Origin: HGM12587 sp964602445
Lineage (GTDB): Bacteria; Bacillota; Clostridia; Lachnospirales; Lachnospiraceae
DNA length: 64,000 nucleotides
Direction of reading: 5' to 3'
Assembly: GCA_964602445.1 (NCBI GenBank)
Contig: CAZRQV010000001.1
Location: 62,001 to 126,000, forward strand
Translations under genes and position numbers: made by a program
The notes under the pieces: generated by a model
What the model saw: the letters and a program-made list of their open reading frames with translations, nothing else
Databases searched by the model: none
Told to the model about the DNA's origin: nothing
In this document: piece after piece, positions 34,654 through 44,154 of the stretch
How the letters are laid out: each line of letters starts with the position of its first letter
How positions within the stretch are numbered: the first letter of the stretch is position 1

Positions 34654-36003
34654 ATGGCACATTTTACCTTTCATGGCGGAGTCGAGCTGCGTGGCCGTAA
34701 AGAACGAACTCAAAACCTTCCGATTCAGGAAGTGCTTCCGGGAAGATATCTGGTATTTCCGATGATGAACGAGGAAAAACCGTTGGTATTTCCGGGAGAA
34801 TATGTGCTGGCAGGACAGATCCTGGCAAGAGCAGAGGGAACCTCTGGATCCAGAATTCATTCTTCTGTTTCCGGGATCGTAAAATCCGTAGAAAAGCGGA
34901 TGACAAGTCGGGGAAAAGCATATGACAGTATCATTATCGAGAATAATGATAAGTATAAAGAAATTGATTTTGGCGAATTTGCAGAAGCAGATGAGATGGA
35001 AAATCGACAGATATTGACCAGAATCATGAATGCCGGGATCCCAGACCGTTTTTCCGGAGGTATGGTGTATCCGAAACTTGATATCAAAGAACCGCAGAAG
35101 ATTCGTCACATTATCGTAAACTGTACAGAATGTGAACCGTATCTGACCGTTAGAAATAGACTTTCGGTGGAACGTCCGGAGTGGATCGTAGAAGGACTTC
35201 GTGTTTTACTGAAACTTTTCCCAAATGCCAAAGGAATCCTGGCCGTTGAAAACGATCAGCAGGAAGCGATTACTGCTTTGCAGAAGATTCTTGCGGATTC
35301 CAGAAATATGAAACTGATACCGGTGAAACGCAAATATCCTCAGGATACGGAAAGAATGCTGATCTATACCTGTACGGGAAAAGCAATCAATTTTTCTAAA
35401 AGTGCAGAAGATGCAAGATGTATTGTACTGGATTCAGACACTGTGTATGCAATTTGCAATGCAGTAAGCTTTGGAAAACCTGTCTGTAAGTGCTTGGTAA
35501 CACTTTCCGGAGAATGTTTCAAACAACCGAAAAATATAGAAGTATTTTTAGGAACACTCATGTCGGAGTTAGCAGTGAAGGAAGGCGAATTATCAGAATT
35601 GCCGGATCGGGTCATCTGCGGAGGTCCTATGACAGGAACACTCATTGAACAAAAGAAGGACTGTCCTGATGGAGTAAGATTGTCCGGATTGCTGGAAGAA
35701 ACATTGAACCTTCCGGTAACGAAGGACGTTTCTGCAATTTTGTGTCTGAAAAAGTCTCATCGAAGAAAATCTTCAGGAATGTGCATTGGATGCGGTTATT
35801 GTGTTGATGTATGTAATGAACAGCTGCTTCCTGTCAGACTGGCGAAAGCTGCTGCGGCAGGAGGAAAAGAACAGTTTATAAAACTGGGCGGTATGGAGTG
35901 CTGTGAATGCGGTTCCTGTTCTTATATTTGTCCGGCAGAAAGAGATCTGTTAGGGGAAATTAAAAAGATGAAACAACAGATCATATCTGAAAAAGAAAGT
36001 TAG
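34654..36003 (+). CDS. rnfC: RnfC-like electron transport subunit
   Basis: A 449-residue peripheral protein. The N-terminal barrel-sandwich domain (about 1-100, opening HFTFHGGVELRGRK) is followed by a flavin/NADH-binding domain (about 130-310) and SLBB-like region. Two [4Fe-4S] motifs lie at C377/C380/C383/C387 and C416/C419/C422/C426. RnfC is the NADH-facing end of the Rnf ferredoxin:NAD+ oxidoreductase. Here it is followed only by rnfD, not by rnfGEAB. SD AAGGAGCG precedes ATG 34654. Confidence 0.87.
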   Translation: MAHFTFHGGVELRGRKERTQNLPIQEVLPGRYLVFPMMNEEKPLVFPGEYVLAGQILARAEGTSGSRIHSSVSGIVKSVEKRMTSRGKAYDSIIIENNDKYKEIDFGEFAEADEMENRQILTRIMNAGIPDRFSGGMVYPKLDIKEPQKIRHIIVNCTECEPYLTVRNRLSVERPEWIVEGLRVLLKLFPNAKGILAVENDQQEAITALQKILADSRNMKLIPVKRKYPQDTERMLIYTCTGKAINFSKSAEDARCIVLDSDTVYAICNAVSFGKPVCKCLVTLSGECFKQPKNIEVFLGTLMSELAVKEGELSELPDRVICGGPMTGTLIEQKKDCPDGVRLSGLLEETLNLPVTKDVSAILCLKKSHRRKSSGMCIGCGYCVDVCNEQLLPVRLAKAAAAGGKEQFIKLGGMECCECGSCSYICPAERDLLGEIKKMKQQIISEKES

Positions 36004-36012
36004 GGGAAGTCT

Positions 36013-36945
36013 ATGGAACAGATGAAAGATAAAATGAACGCTCCTTATATTAGAGGCCGAATGACAACTGCAAAGATCATGTGGTATATCATGCTTGCAT
36101 TGCTGCCGGCAGGATTGTATGGAGTCTGGCATTTTGGAAGAAAAGCTGCAGTGATCATTTTTCTTACTTGCATTTCTTCCGTACTGACAGAGTTGATTTT
36201 TCAGAAACTGACGAAAAAACTTGTAACGGTCAGAGACTGCAGAAGTCTTATGATGGGACTTTTGATGTCATATTGTCTTCCGGCCACAGTGGAATGGTAT
36301 GTGGCGGTTTTGGCAGGTGTTTTCTGTGCCTTAATCATGCAGTTAAGTTACCATTTTTTTTCTAAAAATGCAGTAAGTCCGGTGCTGCTGACAAGATTTT
36401 TGCTGATGGGACTATTTGCAGAGCAGATGTCAGATTATGTTCTGGACGGACTGACGATGGCTACACCGCTGGCAGTTTTGAAAAGTGATGGTGTGGTAAA
36501 TACTTTGTCGATGATCTTTGGAAATACAGGAGGCTGTATTGGAGAAACTTCCGCAATTTTACTTTGCTGCGGAGCAATCTTTTTGATCGCAATGGGAATT
36601 ATGGATTTTAGAGTATCGGGAATGTATCTGTTTTCTTTTGCTGTTTTTATGGCATTGTTTGGGGGACAGGGATTAAGCTCTTACTATCTGACAGCTCAGC
36701 TTTCCGGTGGCGGACTGATGCTGGCGTTATGGTTTATTGCTCCGGAATACTCCACATTGCCGATTACCAAAGGAGGACGCTGGATTTACGGAATTGTACT
36801 GGGAGTTCTTACAGGAATCTTCCGTTTGTATGGAAGTTCTGCAGAAAATCTGTGTGCGGCAATCCTGATTGCCAATCTTTTGGTTCCGGTTATTGAAAAA
36901 ATAACGATCCGCCGTCCGTTTGGAGTTGAGAAAGGACAGTTATGA
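36013..36945 (+). CDS. rnfD: RnfD-like membrane flavoprotein
   Basis: A 310-residue integral membrane protein with about nine helices, starting with the RnfD/NqrB block RMTTAKIMWYIMLALLPAG. The region DGLTMATPLAV holds T151, in the position where RnfD carries covalently bound FMN. With RnfC it would pass electrons across the membrane. Its stop overlaps the start of ruvA (ATGA). Lack of rnfG, rnfE, rnfA and rnfB nearby makes it an orphan pair; a full operon may exist elsewhere. Confidence 0.85.
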   Translation: MEQMKDKMNAPYIRGRMTTAKIMWYIMLALLPAGLYGVWHFGRKAAVIIFLTCISSVLTELIFQKLTKKLVTVRDCRSLMMGLLMSYCLPATVEWYVAVLAGVFCALIMQLSYHFFSKNAVSPVLLTRFLLMGLFAEQMSDYVLDGLTMATPLAVLKSDGVVNTLSMIFGNTGGCIGETSAILLCCGAIFLIAMGIMDFRVSGMYLFSFAVFMALFGGQGLSSYYLTAQLSGGGLMLALWFIAPEYSTLPITKGGRWIYGIVLGVLTGIFRLYGSSAENLCAAILIANLLVPVIEKITIRRPFGVEKGQL

Positions 36946-37556
36946 TTGCATTTTTGAAAGGCTGTATTGAAGAAAAAAGTGAAAAAAGTATTTTTTTAGA
37001 CGTCCATGGTGTTGGATATGAAATATATATGCCGTCAGGAAGTGTATCCCAAATGCCGGGAATCGGAGAAACTGTAAAAATACATACCTATCTTCAGACC
37101 AGTGAAAATGGTGTGGGATTATATGGTTTTTTAACAAAAGATGAGTTAAATGTTTTTAAATTATTGATTACGGTCAATGGGATTGGTCCAAAAGGAGCAG
37201 TAGGAATTCTGTCAGCACTGACGGCCAATGAACTCCGGCTGGCAGTTTTGGCGGAAGATGATAAAGCCATTGCAAAAGCACCGGGCATAGGCGCAAAAAC
37301 AGCGAAAAAATTGATTTTAGAATTAAAAGATAAGTTGCATCTGGAAGACGCGTTGGAAGAAATCGCGGAACCGGAACAGCAGATTGGAGCAGGGAAAGCG
37401 GTAAGTGATGCTCATAAGGAAGCAGTACAGGCACTGGCAGCGTTGGGATATTCCAATTCAGATGCGTTAAAAGCAGTACGTCTGGCTGATACAGGAGAAG
37501 AACTTTCGACAGAAGAACTGTTAAAGGCGGCATTAAAGCAGCTGGCGTTTTTATAG
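36942..37556 (+). CDS. ruvA: Holliday junction branch migration protein RuvA
   Basis: A 204-residue protein that binds the four-way junction as a tetramer and loads RuvB. Domain order: OB fold (1-63), two helix-hairpin-helix motifs (about 70-135, with VNGIGPKGAVGILSAL and APGIGAKTAKKLILELKDKL) and the mobile C-terminal domain III (about 155-204) that contacts RuvB. Its ATG overlaps the stop of rnfD by four bases (ATGA). Followed by a structured 108-base gap and ruvB. Confidence 0.96.
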   Translation: MIAFLKGCIEEKSEKSIFLDVHGVGYEIYMPSGSVSQMPGIGETVKIHTYLQTSENGVGLYGFLTKDELNVFKLLITVNGIGPKGAVGILSALTANELRLAVLAEDDKAIAKAPGIGAKTAKKLILELKDKLHLEDALEEIAEPEQQIGAGKAVSDAHKEAVQALAALGYSNSDALKAVRLADTGEELSTEELLKAALKQLAFL

Positions 37557-37570
37557 AATATAATTTTAAT

Positions 37571-37645
37571 GGTGTTTTGAAGCAATCAGACAGGGGGAAA
37601 GTGTAGGATGCATTTCGAGAATGTTGTTGTCTGAGCTGAGACACC
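37571..37645 (+). other. Imperfect hairpin in the ruvA-ruvB gap
   Basis: Three pairing blocks nest: GGTGT (37571-37575) with ACACC (37641-37645), AGC (37581-37583) with GCT (37635-37637), and TCAGAC (37586-37591) with GTCTGA (37629-37634). The loop contains an eight-codon ORF beginning ATG 37608 behind AGGGGG. It may be a leader, processing site or chance structure. Confidence 0.3.
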
Positions 37646-37664
37646 ATGCTGCAGGAAGTGATTT

Positions 37665-38663
37665 ATGAAAAAGAGAATTATGACAGCAGAGATGGCTGCG
37701 GAAGATGCAAAGGTAGAAACCAGTCTCCGGCCATTATCGTTAAATGAATATATCGGTCAGGAAAAAGCAAAGGAACATTTGCGGGTTTACATAGCTGCGG
37801 CAAAGGCCAGACAGGAATCGTTAGATCATGTACTTTTTTACGGACCTCCGGGGCTGGGAAAAACAACACTTGCAGGGATTATTGCCAATGAAATGGGGGT
37901 AAATCTGAAAGTCACCAGCGGACCGGCCATTGAAAAACCAGGAGAAATGGCAGCAATCCTGAACAATCTTCAGGAAGGGGATGTCCTGTTTATTGATGAG
38001 ATTCACAGATTGAACCGTCAGGTAGAAGAAGTGCTTTATCCGGCAATGGAAGATTTTGCAATCGATATCATGATTGGAAAAGGGGCGGCAGCCAGATCAA
38101 TCCGCTTGGATCTTCCTCATTTTACATTGGTGGGGGCAACAACAAGAGCGGGTCTTTTGACTGCACCGCTGAGAGATCGTTTTGGAGTGGTACATCATCT
38201 GGAATTTTATACACCGGAAGAACTGCAGACGATCATTGTTCGTTCAGCAGGTGTGCTGGGGGTAGAGATTGACGAAAAGGGTGCTTATGCCATGGCGAGA
38301 AGGAGCCGTGGAACACCAAGGCTTGCGAACCGGCTTCTGAAGCGGGTAAGAGATTTTGCACAGGTAAAATACGATGGAGCGATCACAGAAGAGGTTGCAA
38401 ACTTTGCACTGGATCTTCTGGATGTTGATAAATATGGTCTGGAACAGACAGATCGAACCATTTTACTGACCATCATCGAAAAATTTTCCGGTGGTCCGGT
38501 GGGACTTGACACACTGGCAGCTGCCATTGGAGAAGATTCGGGTACGTTGGAAGATGTGTACGAACCATATCTGATCAAAAACGGATTTTTAAACCGTACC
38601 CCAAAGGGACGTGTGGCTACGGATTTGACATACAGACATTTGGGAATTTCCAGAGAATCATAA
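37665..38663 (+). CDS. ruvB: Holliday junction branch migration helicase RuvB
   Basis: A 332-residue AAA+ ATPase that drives branch migration with RuvA. The initial [22 protein letters not shown] block is followed by Walker A ([12 protein letters not shown]), Walker [12 protein letters not shown], sensor 1 [19 protein letters not shown] with the arginine finger, and the C-terminal winged helix (about 255-332). SD AGGAAGTG precedes ATG 37665. Confidence 0.97.
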   Translation: MKKRIMTAEMAAEDAKVETSLRPLSLNEYIGQEKAKEHLRVYIAAAKARQESLDHVLFYGPPGLGKTTLAGIIANEMGVNLKVTSGPAIEKPGEMAAILNNLQEGDVLFIDEIHRLNRQVEEVLYPAMEDFAIDIMIGKGAAARSIRLDLPHFTLVGATTRAGLLTAPLRDRFGVVHHLEFYTPEELQTIIVRSAGVLGVEIDEKGAYAMARRSRGTPRLANRLLKRVRDFAQVKYDGAITEEVANFALDLLDVDKYGLEQTDRTILLTIIEKFSGGPVGLDTLAAAIGEDSGTLEDVYEPYLIKNGFLNRTPKGRVATDLTYRHLGISRES

Positions 38664-38675
38664 GGGAGAGGGATT

Positions 38676-39005
38676 ATGGCAAGAAATACAACAGAAGTAG
38701 TCATTTGCGGAAAAATCATTACGGTAGCAGGTGATGAAGACGTAACTTATATCAACGAAGTAGCATCATTGATCAATGATAAGTTATTAGAACTTCAAAA
38801 AAGCAGTAATTATGCAAGGTTGTCAGGAGAACAGAAGCAGATCCTTCTGGGCATGAACTTGGCAGATGAATATTTCAGAGAAAAGAAACGAAACAGGATT
38901 TTGGAAGCGGAACTGGAATTAAAAGATAAAGAACTTTACAGTTTAAAACATGAACTGATTAATTTACAGATTGATCTGGACAAGCTTCAAAAGGATAAGA
39001 AATGA
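38676..39005 (+). CDS. zapA: ZapA-like cell division protein
   Basis: A 109-residue protein. The N-terminal head (about 1-60: VVICGKIITVAGDEDVTYINEVASLINDKL type text) is the ZapA fold, and a long heptad-like C-terminal coiled coil follows (about 65-109, LEAELELKDKELYSLKHEL). ZapA bundles FtsZ protofilaments. It overlaps the U32 gene start by four bases (ATGA) and belongs to the ruvB run. Confidence 0.8.
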   Translation: MARNTTEVVICGKIITVAGDEDVTYINEVASLINDKLLELQKSSNYARLSGEQKQILLGMNLADEYFREKKRNRILEAELELKDKELYSLKHELINLQIDLDKLQKDKK

Positions 39006-41221
39006 AAAAAACAGAATTATTAGCTCCGGCAGGTTCTTTGGAAAGTTTGAAAGCAGCAGTATGCGCAGGTGCAGATGCGGTTTATCTTGGCGGAACCCGA
39101 TTTGGAGCAAGAGCTTATGCGGATAATTTAACAGAAGAAGATATGAAATGGGCGATTGATTACGCTCATTTACATGGTGTGTCTTTGTATATGACGATCA
39201 ATACTCTTTTAAAAGAACGGGAGTTGGAATCGGAGCTGTATGATTATGTGAAACCTTATTATGAGCAGGGACTGGATGCGGTCATTGTGCAGGATTTTGG
39301 TGTGCTGAAAGCATTGTCTGAATGGTTTCCGGATCTTCCGCTTCATGTATCGACCCAGATGACGGTAACAGGTGCAGAAGGATTTACATTTTTAAAAGAG
39401 TTTCCAAATGTGACAAGAATTGTTACTTCCAGAGAACTTTCGATGGAAGAACTTCAAAATATCAGAAATAAAACAGAATTTGAGATTGAGAGCTTTATTC
39501 ATGGGGCTCTCTGTTATTGTTATTCCGGACAGTGTTTGTTCAGCAGTCTGGTGGGAGGAAGAAGCGGTAACCGTGGTCGATGTGCACAGCCTTGCCGCCT
39601 TCCTTATGAGGTGCTGGAACATGGAAAGCGGATTTCCAGAGAACAGGAAAAATATATTTTAAGTCCAAAAGATATGAATACACTGGAACTGCTGCCGCAG
39701 CTTCTGGATCTGGGGATTGATTCTCTGAAAATCGAAGGAAGAATGAAACGACCGGAATATACCGCAGGTGTAGTATCTATCTATCGAAAATATATTGACA
39801 GATATATGGAATCCGGAGGAAAAGACCGCAAGATCGAGAAAAAAGATATTCAGGATCTGGAACAGCTGTTCCGTAAGCGTGGATATAGTCAGGGATTTTA
39901 TCATCAGCATAATGGACGAAATATGATGGCGTTGTCTGCTCCGGAAAATGAAACAAAAGAGACAGAACGCAGTGTTTACATGGACAGTCTTTATGAAACC
40001 TATGTAAAAAATGAAAAAAAAGAAAAAATTAATGGAATCTTAGGAGTTTCGACAGAAAAACCTATGAATTTGCTGTTACAATGGGATCAGCTTACCGTAG
40101 AGGTTCAAGGGGATGCAGCAATGGTGCCGAAGAACCGAGCAATGACTGCGGCAGATTTTGAAAAGCAGCTTCGTAAGACCGGAAATACTCCATTCGTGTT
40201 TGAAACTCTGCAGACAACCGTTGAAGGAGATGTGTTTGTACCGAATGGTGCCATTAATGAACTGCGAAGACTGGGACTGCAGAAATTAGAAGAAGCGGTA
40301 ACCGGACAGTATCGAAGAATTGCATCGGAAATTTCAAAGACACCGCAAGAGAAAGCTGTTAAAGAAGGAGAATGGGAACCGGTATTTCATGTTTCTGTAG
40401 AAACAGAAGAACAGCTTCTGGCTGCAGCAGAATCTTCACTGCCGTCTGTAATCTATGTCGACAGCAGTTTGATGAATCTGACAGAACTGGCAGCATTCTG
40501 CAGCTCTGTCAAAGGGCAGAAGCTTCTGGAAGAAAAACAGATTTACTATATTCTGCCGCCGGTATTCCGCATGGAGACTGCTAAGCAATATACAGCGGAA
40601 TATGAGAAATTAGCAGAAATTCCGTGGACAGGCTTTGTGGTGAAAAATCTGGAAAGCTGTCAGTGGCTGAAGGAAGTGAAAAATGTAAAGCCGGTGATCA
40701 CAGATGCCAATCTGTATACATTTAATCAGCGGGCAAAAAAATTCTGGAACGATCAAGAACGGGTGGTTTTAGAAACACTTCCGGTAGAACTGAATGCAAG
40801 AGAATTAGAGGAGCGGGGCTGTTCTGATGCGGGATTGATGGTTTATGGCCGTCTGCCGATGATGGTCAGTGCCGGCTGCGTGTATAAGACATTAAAGCAT
40901 TGCAGAAAAGCAGATTCAAAGATCATGAGACCGGAGGATTATTATCAGCTGAAAGATCGTAAAAATATGAGATTTCCGGTAAAACCGGTTTGCCGGGAAT
41001 GTTATAATGTGATCTATAACAGCCAGCCGTTGAGTCTTTTGAACTTAAGGGAACAGACAGCAGGTCTGCAGCCGGCCTTTTTGAGAATGAGCTTTACGGT
41101 GGAAGATGCAGCACTGACGAAAAAGATTTTGGGAAGTTTTGAAAAAAATTATAAAGATGGTGTTCCGGTAGATGAATTTTTTGAGTTTACCAGAGGACAT
41201 TGGAAACGAGGAGTGGAATAG
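39002..41221 (+). CDS. U32-family peptidase-like protein with DUF3656
   Basis: A 739-residue protein. The N-terminal U32 domain (about 1-300) opens ELLAPAGSLESLKAAVCAGADAVYLGG and carries the Cys-rich core CYCYSGQCLFSSLVGGRSGNRGRCAQPCRLPY that distinguishes the family and probably binds an Fe-S cluster. A DUF3656 region (about 380-480) and a C-terminal repeat of the barrel follow, with a late CRECYN pair. Some U32 proteins have RNA hydroxylation roles rather than protease activity; which applies here is unknown. Its start overlaps zapA by four bases. Confidence 0.85.
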   Translation: MKKTELLAPAGSLESLKAAVCAGADAVYLGGTRFGARAYADNLTEEDMKWAIDYAHLHGVSLYMTINTLLKERELESELYDYVKPYYEQGLDAVIVQDFGVLKALSEWFPDLPLHVSTQMTVTGAEGFTFLKEFPNVTRIVTSRELSMEELQNIRNKTEFEIESFIHGALCYCYSGQCLFSSLVGGRSGNRGRCAQPCRLPYEVLEHGKRISREQEKYILSPKDMNTLELLPQLLDLGIDSLKIEGRMKRPEYTAGVVSIYRKYIDRYMESGGKDRKIEKKDIQDLEQLFRKRGYSQGFYHQHNGRNMMALSAPENETKETERSVYMDSLYETYVKNEKKEKINGILGVSTEKPMNLLLQWDQLTVEVQGDAAMVPKNRAMTAADFEKQLRKTGNTPFVFETLQTTVEGDVFVPNGAINELRRLGLQKLEEAVTGQYRRIASEISKTPQEKAVKEGEWEPVFHVSVETEEQLLAAAESSLPSVIYVDSSLMNLTELAAFCSSVKGQKLLEEKQIYYILPPVFRMETAKQYTAEYEKLAEIPWTGFVVKNLESCQWLKEVKNVKPVITDANLYTFNQRAKKFWNDQERVVLETLPVELNARELEERGCSDAGLMVYGRLPMMVSAGCVYKTLKHCRKADSKIMRPEDYYQLKDRKNMRFPVKPVCRECYNVIYNSQPLSLLNLREQTAGLQPAFLRMSFTVEDAALTKKILGSFEKNYKDGVPVDEFFEFTRGHWKRGVE

Positions 41222-41222
41222 C

Positions 41223-42599
41223 GTGACGAATCTGATCGTAGAATTGTCAAAATATGCACTCATATTATTGATGGCATTATATACTTGTATGACCTGCGTG
41301 GCATTTCGCATGAAAACGAGAAAAAATTTGGATTATATGCTTGCGGAGATGACATTTGTCATGCTGCTGGTGCAGTTTGTCGCATATCTTGTTCTTTATC
41401 TGAAAATGGGAGAGCAGAGCAGATATCTTTATTATTATGGTTTTCAGGCGTTGTTTTTGCTTTTGATCACTATTTTGTGGAAATTGTTTTACCGCAATAT
41501 CAACAGTCCGCTGCTGTCTAATATGTGTATGATGATCAATATCGGTCTGATCATGCTGACCAGGATTGATTTTGAAAGATCGGTGCGGCAGTTTGCAATC
41601 ATCATCGCAGCAATGCTGATCAGTATGGTGGTTCCTGTGATCATAAGAAAATGGGAAAACTGTAAATCATACGATCTGCTGTATGGAATTCTGGGGATTG
41701 TTATGCTGGGAGCTGTTTTTGTGTTGAGTACGGCGATTTATGGTGCTAATATTTCATTTACGATTGCCGGGATTACGCTGCAGCCTTCAGAATTTGTGAA
41801 GATTTTGTTTGTTTTTTATACAGCAGGCAGACTGGCACGTTCGGTCGAATTTAAAGATGTGGTTATCACAACTGCATTTGCAGCAGCCCATGTATTGATT
41901 TTGACAATCTCTACGGATCTGGGAGGAGCGCTGTTATTTTTCGTGACTTATCTGGTCATGCTGTATGTAGCGACAAAAAAGGCAGTTTACTGCGTGGCAG
42001 GACTGGGAGCCGGCGGAATTGCAGGAGTTGTAGCATATCGGTTATTTTCTCATGTACAGGTCAGAATGATGGCATGGCAGGATCCGTGGAGCTGCATTGA
42101 TAAAGAAGGATATCAGGTTGCCCAGTCGCTGTTTGCCATCGGTACCGGCGGCTGGACAGGAATGGGACTTGGTCAGGGAATGCCCTCCAGTATTCCGTTT
42201 GTTGCGAAAGACTCGATTTTTTCTGCTATTTCCGAAGAATTGGGAGGAATCTTTGCGATTTGTGTGATTCTGCTCTGTATGTGCATTTTCCTGGCATTTT
42301 TCAATATTGCAATGAAAGTCAGAAATAAATTTTACAGAAACATTGCCATGGGACTGGGCACCATGTATGCGACGCAGGTGCTTTTGACTGTTGGCGGTGT
42401 TACAAAATTTATCCCGTTAACCGGAGTGACGCTTCCGCTGGTCAGCTATGGAGGAAGCTCCATGTTATCGACACTGATCATTTTAGGAATCATTCAGGGA
42501 ATCGGTTTAAGAGTTTATGACGAGGAAAAAGAAATTGAAAAAGAACGAAAACGACTGGAACGAGAACGAATCCAAAAAACAGCAGAAAAAGAAGCCTAA
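41223..42599 (+). CDS. SEDS-family glycosyltransferase (FtsW/RodA/SpoVE)
   Basis: A 458-residue membrane protein with ten or more helices, a peptidoglycan polymerase of the shape-elongation-division-sporulation group. Conserved blocks include LQPSEFVKILFVFY, TDLGGALLFFVTYLVMLYVA, the large loop MAWQDPWSCIDKEGYQVAQSLFAIGTGGWTGMGLGQG, and PLTGVTLPLVSYGGSSMLSTL near the end. The start is GTG 41223, behind GAGGAG at the end of the U32 gene. A class B PBP follows, as expected for a SEDS-PBP pair; the last 83 bases overlap that gene out of frame. Confidence 0.92.
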   Translation: MTNLIVELSKYALILLMALYTCMTCVAFRMKTRKNLDYMLAEMTFVMLLVQFVAYLVLYLKMGEQSRYLYYYGFQALFLLLITILWKLFYRNINSPLLSNMCMMINIGLIMLTRIDFERSVRQFAIIIAAMLISMVVPVIIRKWENCKSYDLLYGILGIVMLGAVFVLSTAIYGANISFTIAGITLQPSEFVKILFVFYTAGRLARSVEFKDVVITTAFAAAHVLILTISTDLGGALLFFVTYLVMLYVATKKAVYCVAGLGAGGIAGVVAYRLFSHVQVRMMAWQDPWSCIDKEGYQVAQSLFAIGTGGWTGMGLGQGMPSSIPFVAKDSIFSAISEELGGIFAICVILLCMCIFLAFFNIAMKVRNKFYRNIAMGLGTMYATQVLLTVGGVTKFIPLTGVTLPLVSYGGSSMLSTLIILGIIQGIGLRVYDEEKEIEKERKRLERERIQKTAEKEA

Positions 42600-43998
42600 A
42601 AATCAGGAAATGCTGTATGTAACCTATCTTTTTGTGGGAATCTTTTTATGTATGATCGGCTATTTTGTATATTTTCAAACAATGGTCAGCAGCAGTGTGA
42701 TCACAAGTCCTTACAATAAACGTCAGGATACGTTTGCAGATCGTGTGGTGCGCGGAAATATTGTGACAGGAGACGGGATCGTGGTTGCAGCAACCAATGT
42801 AGCAGAAGATGGTACAGAAACAAGAATTTATCCTTACAGTAATATGTTTGCACATGCAGTAGGATATGCTTCCCATGGAAAAACGGGGATTGAACTGCTT
42901 GCAAATTATCAGCTTCTGACTTCTCATGCATATTTTCTGGAGCGTTTCGTGAATGAAGTTCAGGAAGAGAAAAATTATGGTGATCAGGTGATCACGACCT
43001 TGAATTTTGAGATGCAGAAGACTGCGTATGAAGCACTGGGAGATTACCGGGGTGCGGTCATTGCACTGGAACCGTCTACAGGAAAGATACTGACTATGGT
43101 ATCAAAGCCGGATTATGATCCGAACCTGATCGATCAAAATTGGAGTGGAATTTCAGAAAGCGGGGAAAGTGTACTTCTGAACAGAGCTACCCAGGGATTG
43201 TATCCGCCGGGATCAACCTTCAAGATTGTGACGCTTTTGGAATATCTTCGGGAAGGCTATGATCTGAATGCATGGAATTATGAATGTACAGGAAATTATA
43301 CGGAAGATGGTGTCAGCATCAGCTGTTACCATGGAAGCAGTCATGGAACACTGGATCTGAAAACTGCTTTTGCAAAATCATGCAACGGTGCTTTTGCAAA
43401 GATTGGAATGGAGATCGATCCGGCTTCCTTCAGAGAAACTTGTGAAAAGCTTTTGTTTCATAAAGAGCTTCCTTTAGAGTTTCCATACAAAAAAAGCTCA
43501 ATTTCCGTTGCTCAGGGAGCAGATACAGGGACCATCATGCAGACTGCCATTGGACAGTCTACAACGGAAGTAACACCAATGCATATGGCATTGCTTACCG
43601 CAGCAATCGCCAATGGCGGAAATCTGATGAAACCGTATATCATTGATTCGATTGAAAACTATACAGGAGAACAGGTAAAAAAATATATGCCGTCTTCCTA
43701 TGGAAAACTGATGAGTGCAGAAGAAGCCGGAATATTAACAGAATATATGACAGAAACTGTACTTTCCGGAACCGGGAGAAAGCTGCAGAGTGAAGCATAT
43801 ACTGCGGCAGGAAAAACAGGAACTGCAGAATATACTTCAGATAAATCGAAAAGTCATGCCTGGTTTGTGGGATTTTCTAATGTGGAAGATCCGGATCTGG
43901 TCGTTTGTGTTTTGGTAGAGAGTGCAGGAGCAGGAAGTGAGTATGCGGTTCCGATTGCTAAAAGAATGTTTGACTGTTACTATACCTTGACGGAATAA
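42517..43998 (+). CDS. Class B penicillin-binding protein (PbpA/FtsI-like transpeptidase)
   Basis: A 493-residue transpeptidase that crosslinks the glycan made by the SEDS partner. A very basic cytoplasmic tail (1-31) precedes one membrane helix (about 34-55). The active-site serine is S233 in PPGSTFK, the SCN motif is in AKSCNGAFAKIG, and the KTG box is K433-TGTAEY. It lacks the long dimerisation module of larger PBPs. ATG 42517 lies inside the SEDS gene with only a weak SD; the next ATG (42610) would remove the basic tail, so the early start is preferred with caution. Confidence 0.9.
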   Translation: MTRKKKLKKNENDWNENESKKQQKKKPKNQEMLYVTYLFVGIFLCMIGYFVYFQTMVSSSVITSPYNKRQDTFADRVVRGNIVTGDGIVVAATNVAEDGTETRIYPYSNMFAHAVGYASHGKTGIELLANYQLLTSHAYFLERFVNEVQEEKNYGDQVITTLNFEMQKTAYEALGDYRGAVIALEPSTGKILTMVSKPDYDPNLIDQNWSGISESGESVLLNRATQGLYPPGSTFKIVTLLEYLREGYDLNAWNYECTGNYTEDGVSISCYHGSSHGTLDLKTAFAKSCNGAFAKIGMEIDPASFRETCEKLLFHKELPLEFPYKKSSISVAQGADTGTIMQTAIGQSTTEVTPMHMALLTAAIANGGNLMKPYIIDSIENYTGEQVKKYMPSSYGKLMSAEEAGILTEYMTETVLSGTGRKLQSEAYTAAGKTGTAEYTSDKSKSHAWFVGFSNVEDPDLVVCVLVESAGAGSEYAVPIAKRMFDCYYTLTE

Positions 43999-44028
43999 GA
44001 AAATGCTGATTTCAAAAGAAAGTTGTAG

Positions 44029-44056
44029 AAATCTCCAAATTTATGATAGGAGATTT
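44029..44056 (+). terminator. Possible terminator after the PBP gene
   Basis: An 8-bp stem AAATCTCC (44029-44036) with GGAGATTT (44049-44056). The T tail is poor, so termination is tentative. Confidence 0.4.
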
Positions 44057-44076
44057 GTAAATTACCGCTGAAATGA

Positions 44077-44105
44077 TTGTAACCGATACAAAAATTTGTT
44101 ATAAT
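44077..44105 (+). promoter_or_regulatory. Sigma-A promoter of the Nudix gene
   Basis: TTGTAA (44077-44082), 17 bases and a perfect TATAAT (44100-44105), about 50 bases before the Nudix start codon. Confidence 0.75.
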
Positions 44106-44154
44106 AACAAAGGGTCTTGAAAAGACACACCAGCAGAACGCAGGAGGGATTGCA

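Noticed and set aside
34654..36945. A complete Rnf complex operon
   Set aside because: Only rnfC and rnfD are present; ruvA follows directly and no rnfG, rnfE, rnfA or rnfB was found.
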